Below the pieces are notes generated by a model. It searched no databases. It worked only from the letters and a program-made list of their open reading frames with translations, and was not told where the DNA came from. Position numbers and translations under genes: made by a program. A stretch of DNA of 12,308 bases from the NCBI GenBank assembly GCA_903938935.1, contig CAJAFD010000575.1:1-12308 (forward strand). The letters are read 5' to 3'. Source of the stretch: an uncultured Opitutia bacterium (GTDB lineage Bacteria > Verrucomicrobiota > Verrucomicrobiia > Opitutales > Opitutaceae). Positions 6,664-12,308 of this stretch are shown here, one piece after another. How positions within the stretch are numbered: the first letter of the stretch is position 1; the number at the start of each line of letters is the position of its first letter.

Positions 6664-8006
6664 CAGGAAAGTGCACCCGGCGCGGGCCGACGCCCGAGCG
6701 TCAGCGCGCTGAAACCAATCGCGAGGAAACAGCAGGCGATCATCGTCACGAAGACGCCGTTCCAGCCAAATTTTTCCGCGATCCAACCGACGCCCGCACC
6801 CGAAGGCGCCGAGCCGAAGAAATAACCAAAAAAGCCCGTGAATCCTGCCGCCGTGCCCGCTGCTTTTTTTGGCACGAGATCCAGCGCGTGCAGCCCGATC
6901 ATCATGATCGGGCCGTAAATGAAAAACCCGATGGCGATCAACGCCGCCACGTCGATCCAGTAAGGCCCGCGGCCGTTGAGGCCGTAGACCACGAGACCGG
7001 CGAGCGTCAGCGCCATAAACATAATCGTCGCCGGCGCACGTCGTGCCTTGAACCAGCGATCCGAAATCCAGCCGCACAAAATCGTGCCAGGAATCCCCGC
7101 CAGCTCAAACGCGGTCCACGCCAGTCCGGATTCTTTGAAATTAAAACCCTTCGCCGTCTGCAAATACGTGGGAATCCAATTCACCACGCCGTAACGCACG
7201 AAGTAAATGAACGCATTCGCGAGCGCGATGGCCCAGAGAAATTTGTTGTTCAGCACGTGGCGAAAAAAGATTTCGCGGAAACTGAGCGTCTGCTCGTGCG
7301 CCGCCGAGTAGTCGGCGGGGAAATCATTCTTAAACGTCTCCACCGGCGGCAATCCGCAGCTCTGAGGGGTGTCGCGCAGGAGCAATAAAATCAAACCCGC
7401 CACGGCGGCCGCGATCGCGGCGTTGACGTAAAACGTCGCGTGCCAGTCGCCGAAATACGCCACGCCCCAGGCGGCGAACACGGCGATGAGCGCGCCGCCG
7501 ATGTTGTGCGCGACATTCCATGTGGCGACGACGCGCCCGCGTTCCGACGTGCTCCACCAATGCACCATCGTCTTGCCGCACGGCGGCCAGCCCATGCCGT
7601 TGCACCAGCCATTGAGCGTCTGCAGCCCGACGATCAACGCGAGCGAGCCGTAGATTCCCGGGATCGTCCCGAAAGCAAACGTCACCGCGCTGGTCAGCAA
7701 CAAGCCCAGCGCCATGAACCCGCGCGGGTTGCTGCGATCCGACACGGCGCCCATGATAAATTTCGCCACGCCATACGCTGTGAGCAGGCCGGTCATCGCC
7801 CAACCGAGCTGGACTTTGGAATACTCCGGGTGCGCCTTGAGGATGGCGGGTAGCGCGAGCGCGAAATTATTTCGCACGAGATAAAACGCCGCGTAGCCGA
7901 CGAAAATGCCCGCAAACACCTGCCAGCGTAATCGGCGGTAAGTCGGGTCAACGCGATCAGCGGGCAGCGGAGCGGGGAGCGGGGCGGATTTTAGGAAGGA
8001 AAACAC
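6663..8006 (-). CDS. glpT: Glycerol-3-phosphate:phosphate antiporter, major facilitator superfamily
   Basis: A 447-residue inner-membrane transporter that takes up sn-glycerol 3-phosphate in exchange for inorganic phosphate. It resembles E. coli GlpT along its whole length, including DPTYRRLRWQVFAGIFVGYA, SDRSNPRGF, GMGWPPCGKTMVHWW, RDTPQSCGLPP, GIPGTILCGWISD and PKKAAGTAAGFTGFFGY. The substrate-site residues of E. coli GlpT (Arg45, His165, Arg269) correspond to Arg45, His167 and Arg271, all present, and twelve hydrophobic segments are expected. The start is GTG at 8006; the resulting MFSFLKSAPL matches the E. coli N-terminus, so this start is well supported although no Shine-Dalgarno sequence precedes it. 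It follows the receptor gene by 96 bases and overlaps glpQ by one base. A sugar-phosphate antiporter such as UhpT is less likely, given the close GlpT match and the neighbouring glpQ. Confidence 0.95.
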   Translation of the reverse strand: MFSFLKSAPLPAPLPADRVDPTYRRLRWQVFAGIFVGYAAFYLVRNNFALALPAILKAHPEYSKVQLGWAMTGLLTAYGVAKFIMGAVSDRSNPRGFMALGLLLTSAVTFAFGTIPGIYGSLALIVGLQTLNGWCNGMGWPPCGKTMVHWWSTSERGRVVATWNVAHNIGGALIAVFAAWGVAYFGDWHATFYVNAAIAAAVAGLILLLLRDTPQSCGLPPVETFKNDFPADYSAAHEQTLSFREIFFRHVLNNKFLWAIALANAFIYFVRYGVVNWIPTYLQTAKGFNFKESGLAWTAFELAGIPGTILCGWISDRWFKARRAPATIMFMALTLAGLVVYGLNGRGPYWIDVAALIAIGFFIYGPIMMIGLHALDLVPKKAAGTAAGFTGFFGYFFGSAPSGAGVGWIAEKFGWNGVFVTMIACCFLAIGFSALTLGRRPAPGALS

Positions 8007-8061
8007 GGGAGGGGCTCGAGGGGTTGACCGCCAGAGAAACGCGCCGCGCGATCCAAGGCAA

Positions 8062-8092
8062 TCCGCGGCGCCACCTCAAAGAGCGCCGCGGA
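8062..8092 (-). other. Strong hairpin between the TonB-dependent receptor gene and glpT
   Basis: A perfect 10-bp inverted repeat, TCCGCGGCGC (8062-8071) and GCGCCGCGGA (8083-8092), with an 11-base loop. In the minus-strand transcript it begins 10 bases after the receptor stop codon and ends 55 bases before the glpT GTG. The sequence after it on the minus strand reads TTGCC, not a U-run, so complete intrinsic termination is unlikely. It may protect the 3' end of the receptor mRNA or lower downstream expression. Confidence 0.5.
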
Positions 8093-8102
8093 AAGCGGGC
8101 CG

Positions 8103-11100
8103 TTAGAATTTGCGCGAGACTTCGAACGTGTATTGCCGACCGCGCACGTTGGCGGTGCCGGATTGATAACCGTATTGTTCATCGGCCTGACGGGGTTCGC
8201 TATCGAGCACGTTGTTGATGCCGCCGCGGACGGAGACGCCTTTGAGCCACGCTTGGGTGCGGCCGGTGAAACGGTAGGAAATCCAAGCGTTGTGATTGTA
8301 GGTGGGATCGACGCGGAGGAGGTAGCGGATGATGCCGTTGTCGTTGAACACGCGGATGTAGCTGGGCGCGCCGAGAGCGCGATAAATCGCCTCGGTCGTG
8401 GCCGCAGAGGTATCCACGAAGGAGCCGAAATACGTGGAGAACCAACCGAGCGAGACGGGGCCGCGACGCCAAGAGAGGGAGGCGTTGGCGCGCCATTTCA
8501 CGCGGCCGTTGCGATCGAGCTCGTCGAGGAGCGGCGATTTTTCGTCGGCTTGGGAGCGACGGAGAATGTAGTGCGTAGCTTCGCCGTTAAATGTGAATTG
8601 ACCGTAGTTGGTTTTAGGCGAACGCCATTGGGCGCCGAACTCGTAGCCTTGGATGTCGCGGCCGCTGAGGTTGAGATAATCGTCGATGACGCTGACGAGT
8701 TCGCCGACGGCGGCGCGGCGGGCGTTGTTGTTGGTCTGCTGGGCGTTGAAGGCCGCGAAGGCGGCGCGGTCGGCGTCGGTGACGGACTTGCGCACGATCT
8801 TGTTCGAGCCTTTGTAGGCGGCGGAGCCGGAGCCGAGATCGATCTGGTTGATGTTGGTGCCCTTGGCGAGTTCGGCCTGCGTCGCGAGCGCGAGCGTGAG
8901 TTCATCGCGGTCGATCGCGGCTTGGCCGCCGACGTTTTCAATCACCTGATTTTGGTTGAGGTGGAAATAATCGAACGAGAAGGAAAGGCCGCGGACTTTG
9001 GGCACATCGAGGACGAAGCCGGCGACCCAGGTTTTGGCTTCTTCGGGCTGGAGGTTTTGGTTGCCCTGGCGGTAGACGGTGCGTTGCGCGGTGCCATCGG
9101 AAAGCAAGCCGGTGACGTCGAAACGATAGCCGTCGTCAGCGCCAATTTGGCGGCGCAGCGGCGTGGTGTTGGTCTGCACGAGATTGGGCGCGCGGAAAGA
9201 TTCGGCGGCGGAAGCGCGCATTTTGAGAAACGAAAACGGTTTCCACACGAGACTGGCTTTGGGTTTGGTCGTCTGGCCGAAGATGGAAAAATGTTCGAAG
9301 CGGCCAGCCAGCGTGAGCTCGAGGGACTCGAGCAACGGGCGACGGTTTTCGCGGGTGACGAAGGGTAACGACGTCTCGACGTAAGCAGCGTAGATAGTCT
9401 GCGCGGCGCTGATCGGGACGTTGGAGCTGAGAGCGAGGAAGTCGTTGTCGCCCTCGCGCAGGTAGGGAAATTGGCTGCCGGAGCCGGGGGGATTCAGGCC
9501 GACGAAGCTCGCGCGTTTATCGTCGTAGGTCTCGTAGCGCACTTCGGTGCCGCTGGCGACGCCGATGGGGCCGCCGCGGAAAACGCGGCCAAAGCGGCCG
9601 TTGATTTTGGCGTCCCACATGAAGAGGTTGGTGCGGCCGAAGCGGTCTTCGTCACCGTAGATGCCGTCGTAAACGCTGGCGGGATTTTTGTAAGCTTGGT
9701 CGACGACGATCTGGTTATTGACGATTTTAAACGTGACGGGAAACGGGTTGAAGGCGGTGGCGTCGGTGCGGTTGAGCGCGCGGCGCAGGAGGGATTCGCG
9801 CACTTGGAAATGTTCGTATTCGTGGGACTGGGCGCCGGAGGCCGTAACGGCTGATTCCCATTCCCAGTCTTGGCCAAGTTTTCCGCGCAGGCCGCCGAGC
9901 GCGCGCCAGGAATAGGTGTATACTTCGGTTTCGCGGGGCTTGAGGCCGTCGCTCGAATTTTGTCCGGGCGCGATGCCGGTCCAAAAGGAAACATCGGCGG
10001 GCGTGCCAACGAGGCGCGGCGTGCCGTCGCTGTTGGGCGCGCCGGTGGCGTTGTAGAAACGCACGCCGAAGGGATTCCAGGGATTGGCGGCGGGCAGATA
10101 GATGCCTTGGTCGTCGGTGTTTTTAAAGTTCACCGGCTCGCGGCCCGTACGGCTGTAGGCACGGTAGAAAAGCAAATCGCCAAAAGCGGCGAGGCGGTCG
10201 TTGAACGTATGATCGAGGAAGGTGGCGAATTGGACGCGGTCGGTCGCGGGCACGAGCATCTTCCACTGATTCCAATTCGAGTAAGTGGCGTTTTCGGCGT
10301 TATCGATATTTTTGGACGGCGCGGTCTGTTTGAAAGAAACGCCGCTGGGGCTGGGCCAGAGGTAAAACATGCCGTCGGTGGCCATCGTAGCGACGCCGGT
10401 CGGAGGCGTAGTGCTGGTGGTGATACCGGTGTTGTTGGTGGGGCGGGAGCCGATGAAGGTGAGATAATTGGACTGGATGAAGCCGCGTTGCCACTGGCCC
10501 CATTGGTTGACACTGTTGGTGTTGGCGAAGTCGTTGTCGCGGGCGAAGGCGACGCCGGTAGCGGGGTCGATAACGGGGATGCCGTTCCACGGGGCGGGGA
10601 GGTTGCGACTGACGCGCAAGTCGGCGTTTTTGGCCCAGGCGCGATCATGAGCAGCGAGCGCGTCGCGATGAAAGTAGTCGAGGGAAACCGAGACGTGCGT
10701 CCGCCCAAAACGCCGGCCCTCAAAGGCGGTGACGTTGAATTCATTGGCGCCGCCGTGCTGCGTCATGGAGCCTTTTAAAGTGAGGCCACGGCCGACGTAG
10801 GTGCGGGAAACGAGGTTGTTGATCACGCCCGCGGCGGCGTCGGCGCCGTAAATCGCGGAGGCGCCGTCACGGAGAATTTCCACGCGCTCGACCATGGCGC
10901 GCGGGATGGTGTTGATGTTGACCGCAAGCGAAGGGACACCGTTTTCCGCCATCGAAATCGGGTGCGGGGCCATGCGGCGGCCGTTGAGCAGCGTGAGCGT
11001 GCTACCGGAGCCGATACCGCGAAGATCGATCGAAGCGACATCGCCGCGCGCGAGTTGCGGGCCGTTATTGATTTCGGTGATGGCGGAGGGTTCAGCCATG

Positions 11101-11354
11101 CCGAGGGTTTCAAAAAGTTCTGCCATCGTGGCCGCGCCGCGCGCGTCAAGATCGGCCGCGCTCAGGATCGTAACGGGGAGCGCCGTCTCGGCGTCGGAAC
11201 GCCGGATATTGGAGCCCGTCACGGTGAAGGCCTCGAGTTTCACGGCTTCCTCGTCGGGGAGGATCGCAGAGGATTTGGGTGCAGGAGCTTGGGCGAAAGC
11301 CTCAGCGGCGAACACACATAAAGCAGGAAGGAAGGCGAAACGGAGATAACTCAT
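8103..11354 (-). CDS. TonB-dependent outer-membrane receptor
   Basis: A 1083-residue outer-membrane active transporter. A signal peptide at 1-21 ends in AFA before Gln22. A TonB-box-like stretch, EAFTVTGSNI (41-50), is followed by the plug domain (about 55-185) with LRGIGSGSTLTLLNGRRMAP and VERVEILRDGASAIYGADAA. The rest is a long beta-barrel of alternating aromatic strands, ending in the terminal Phe (FEVSRKF) needed for outer-membrane insertion. It is longer than typical siderophore receptors and resembles the large receptors common in Bacteroidota and Verrucomicrobiota. I choose the ATG at 11354; an in-frame TTG at 11369 would add only five residues. No Shine-Dalgarno sequence is visible. 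The sequence alone does not reveal the ligand. Position upstream of glpT and glpQ on the same strand suggests glycerophosphodiesters or another organophosphate, but this is inference. No partner SusD-like lipoprotein is encoded here. Confidence 0.93.
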   Translation of the reverse strand: MSYLRFAFLPALCVFAAEAFAQAPAPKSSAILPDEEAVKLEAFTVTGSNIRRSDAETALPVTILSAADLDARGAATMAELFETLGMAEPSAITEINNGPQLARGDVASIDLRGIGSGSTLTLLNGRRMAPHPISMAENGVPSLAVNINTIPRAMVERVEILRDGASAIYGADAAAGVINNLVSRTYVGRGLTLKGSMTQHGGANEFNVTAFEGRRFGRTHVSVSLDYFHRDALAAHDRAWAKNADLRVSRNLPAPWNGIPVIDPATGVAFARDNDFANTNSVNQWGQWQRGFIQSNYLTFIGSRPTNNTGITTSTTPPTGVATMATDGMFYLWPSPSGVSFKQTAPSKNIDNAENATYSNWNQWKMLVPATDRVQFATFLDHTFNDRLAAFGDLLFYRAYSRTGREPVNFKNTDDQGIYLPAANPWNPFGVRFYNATGAPNSDGTPRLVGTPADVSFWTGIAPGQNSSDGLKPRETEVYTYSWRALGGLRGKLGQDWEWESAVTASGAQSHEYEHFQVRESLLRRALNRTDATAFNPFPVTFKIVNNQIVVDQAYKNPASVYDGIYGDEDRFGRTNLFMWDAKINGRFGRVFRGGPIGVASGTEVRYETYDDKRASFVGLNPPGSGSQFPYLREGDNDFLALSSNVPISAAQTIYAAYVETSLPFVTRENRRPLLESLELTLAGRFEHFSIFGQTTKPKASLVWKPFSFLKMRASAAESFRAPNLVQTNTTPLRRQIGADDGYRFDVTGLLSDGTAQRTVYRQGNQNLQPEEAKTWVAGFVLDVPKVRGLSFSFDYFHLNQNQVIENVGGQAAIDRDELTLALATQAELAKGTNINQIDLGSGSAAYKGSNKIVRKSVTDADRAAFAAFNAQQTNNNARRAAVGELVSVIDDYLNLSGRDIQGYEFGAQWRSPKTNYGQFTFNGEATHYILRRSQADEKSPLLDELDRNGRVKWRANASLSWRRGPVSLGWFSTYFGSFVDTSAATTEAIYRALGAPSYIRVFNDNGIIRYLLRVDPTYNHNAWISYRFTGRTQAWLKGVSVRGGINNVLDSEPRQADEQYGYQSGTANVRGRQYTFEVSRKF

Positions 11355-11383
11355 AGATAGAAAGGGCAAGCGATGGAGAGTGC

Positions 11384-11400
11384 GCTCGATGCCGTCGAGC
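11384..11400 (-). other. Short hairpin in the presumed 5' leader of the receptor mRNA
   Basis: GCTCGA-TGCCG-TCGAGC is a perfect 6-bp stem with a five-base loop, about 30 bases upstream of the receptor ATG. Whether it lies in the transcript depends on the unmapped promoter. It could influence translation, but it is short enough to be chance in GC-rich DNA. Confidence 0.3.
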
Positions 11401-11434
11401 TCGTCGTTAACAAAATTCCGCCGCCGGATGTGAA

Positions 11435-11498
11435 TTTAACCCTACTGTCACAAACCACCGCGTCGACTGCGCCGCGGTTGCTTTAACTCTGCGTTAAC
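11435..11498. promoter_or_regulatory. Two pairs of 11-bp-spaced half sites in the divergent promoter region (Pho-box-like)
   Basis: The 202-bp gap between the receptor gene and the E1-alpha gene contains TTTAAC-cctac-TGTCAC (11435-11451) and TTTAAC-tctgc-GTTAAC (11482-11498). In each pair the half sites repeat with an 11-bp period, the spacing typical of PhoB/PhoP operators. TGTCAC resembles the E. coli CTGTCA half site and TTAAC resembles the Bacillus PhoP half site. The second pair overlaps a perfect palindrome GCGTTAACGC (11491-11500). A weak plus-strand promoter, TTGCTT (11478-11483) with GAAAAT (11501-11506) at 17-bp spacing, lies here too. The regulator is unproven. Confidence 0.35.
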
Positions 11499-11556
11499 GC
11501 GAAAATCTCTCGCTTGCCCGCATCGCCGGCCGCGCTCAGCTTGCAGCTCTAAGTTC

Positions 11557-12308
11557 ATGTCGTTTCCCTCCCTTCCTGCGCTCCTCGGCTCCCGCGAGCT
11601 CCGTCCCGCTGACCTCGCCCGCGATCCCGCCACGGCTTTGCTCCGCATCTATGCCTGGATGCACGTCGCCCGCACCAGCGATAACCGCATCCTCGATCTT
11701 TTTCGCCAAGGTCTCATCAAAGGCACTGTAACGGGCGGCCAGGGCAACGAAGGCCTCATCGTCCCGCTCGCCCTGCTGGCGGATAAAGCCACCGACGTCA
11801 TCTCGTTTTCACATCGCGGTTACGGCGGCCACCTCGTCTGGAGCGGTCACCTCTGCGATCATCTCAACCAATATTTCGCCAACGCCGGCAGCCCCACCCT
11901 CGCGCGCGAGGGCAACATCCACCACGGCGACCCCGCCGCGCGGTCGTTGCCGATGATCAGCCACCTCGGCGCCATGCTCAGCAACGTCGTCGGCGCGACC
12001 GATTCCCAACGCCGCCTCGGCCGCCCCGCCGTGGGCTTTGCTTTCTTCGGCGACGGCAGCTCCAGCACCGGCGATATCCACGAAACGCTGAACCTCGCCT
12101 CGCTCCTCTCGCTGCCGATTCTCTTCGTCGTCGAAAACAACCGCTACGCGTACTCCACGCCCGTCGCCGAGCAATTCGCCGGCAACACCGAGCTCTGGCA
12201 ACGCGCCGCCGGCTACGGCATCGAGGGCTTCGCGGTCGATACCACGATCGACGTCGCCGCCACCACCCGCACGTTTGCCGCGGCCATCGAAAAAGTCCGC
12301 ACCACCTC
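11557..12308 (+). CDS. Thiamine-diphosphate-dependent 2-oxoacid dehydrogenase E1, alpha subunit or domain, 3' truncated by window edge
   Basis: The first 250 residues of an E1 component that decarboxylates a 2-oxoacid (pyruvate or branched-chain) and passes the acyl group to the E2 lipoyl domain of the dehydrogenase complex. The frame is open from the ATG at 11557 to the window end with no stop. Diagnostic motifs are GQGNEG (61-66), the phosphorylation-loop region REGNIHHGDP (117-126), and the thiamine-diphosphate/Mg signature from GDG (165-167) to ENN (193-195), followed by RYAYSTP. In E1-alpha proteins this signature runs GDG...ENNxYA. The substrate cannot be decided from this half, and whether a beta domain is fused downstream lies beyond the window. 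The gene is divergent from the receptor gene and shares its 202-bp promoter region; no Shine-Dalgarno sequence is seen before the ATG. Confidence 0.92.
   Translation, partial: MSFPSLPALLGSRELRPADLARDPATALLRIYAWMHVARTSDNRILDLFRQGLIKGTVTGGQGNEGLIVPLALLADKATDVISFSHRGYGGHLVWSGHLCDHLNQYFANAGSPTLAREGNIHHGDPAARSLPMISHLGAMLSNVVGATDSQRRLGRPAVGFAFFGDGSSSTGDIHETLNLASLLSLPILFVVENNRYAYSTPVAEQFAGNTELWQRAAGYGIEGFAVDTTIDVAATTRTFAAAIEKVRTT

Noticed and set aside
6664..7077. Upstream extension of the glpQ frame into glpT
   Set aside because: The extension lies out of frame within well-conserved GlpT sequence, and GlpQ has a proper signal peptide starting at the ATG ending at 6663.
8133..9368. A 411-codon open frame on the plus strand inside the TonB-dependent receptor gene
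   Set aside because: It is antisense to the beta-barrel, with Gly/Ala/Val/Glu-rich translation and no family signature. GC-rich genomes often leave such frames open.
9870..10778. A 302-codon plus-strand frame inside the receptor gene
   Set aside because: It has the same character as the other antisense frames, with no start signal and no recognisable domain.
11355..11556. A strong sigma-70 promoter for the receptor gene
   Set aside because: No -35/-10 pair with good match and spacing was found on the minus strand; only weak candidates exist, so none is annotated.

Overview
The window is about 12.3 kb of GC-rich DNA, nearly all coding. The gene set suggests a Gram-negative, plant-polysaccharide-using bacterium. 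It includes a GH28 pectinase, a large TonB-dependent receptor, an mhqED-like pair and an E1-alpha dehydrogenase. Most start sites lack a Shine-Dalgarno sequence and two starts are GTG. I would guess Verrucomicrobiota, perhaps Opitutaceae, but that is recognition by style of sequence, not proof.

Layout, left to right. (1) 2-1198 (+): 3' part of a glycoside hydrolase family 28 gene, cut by the window edge. (2) 1291-3300 (+): a complete UvrD/PcrA/Rep-family helicase. (3) 3853-3325 (-): a compact yefM-yoeB toxin-antitoxin operon with a palindrome plus direct repeats just upstream of its start. It has lower GC than its neighbours and is the only transcription unit here with Shine-Dalgarno-like sites. 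(4) 4053-5640 (+): a two-gene unit of a ring-cleaving VOC dioxygenase and a small serine hydrolase, resembling the mhqED quinone/hydroquinone detoxification pair of Bacillus. (5) 11354-5632 (-): a TonB-dependent receptor, then glpT, then glpQ, ending in a 9-bp tail-to-tail overlap with the hydrolase gene. (6) 11557-12308 (+): 5' part of a thiamine-diphosphate-dependent 2-oxoacid dehydrogenase E1-alpha gene, cut by the right edge.

The most interesting unit is (5). GlpQ carries a signal peptide and should cleave glycerophosphodiesters in the periplasm to sn-glycerol 3-phosphate. GlpT should bring that product across the inner membrane. A TonB-dependent receptor encoded upstream on the same strand would provide the missing outer-membrane step, giving a three-layer path for scavenging phospholipid head-group diesters. 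The divergent intergenic region that would drive it holds two pairs of TTTAAC-type half sites, each pair with an 11-bp period. That spacing is typical of PhoB/PhoP-type boxes, so phosphate-starvation control is a testable idea. A strong hairpin sits between the receptor gene and glpT.

No rRNA, tRNA, CRISPR array, transposase or integrase was seen. Every gap between genes is shorter than 300 bp.
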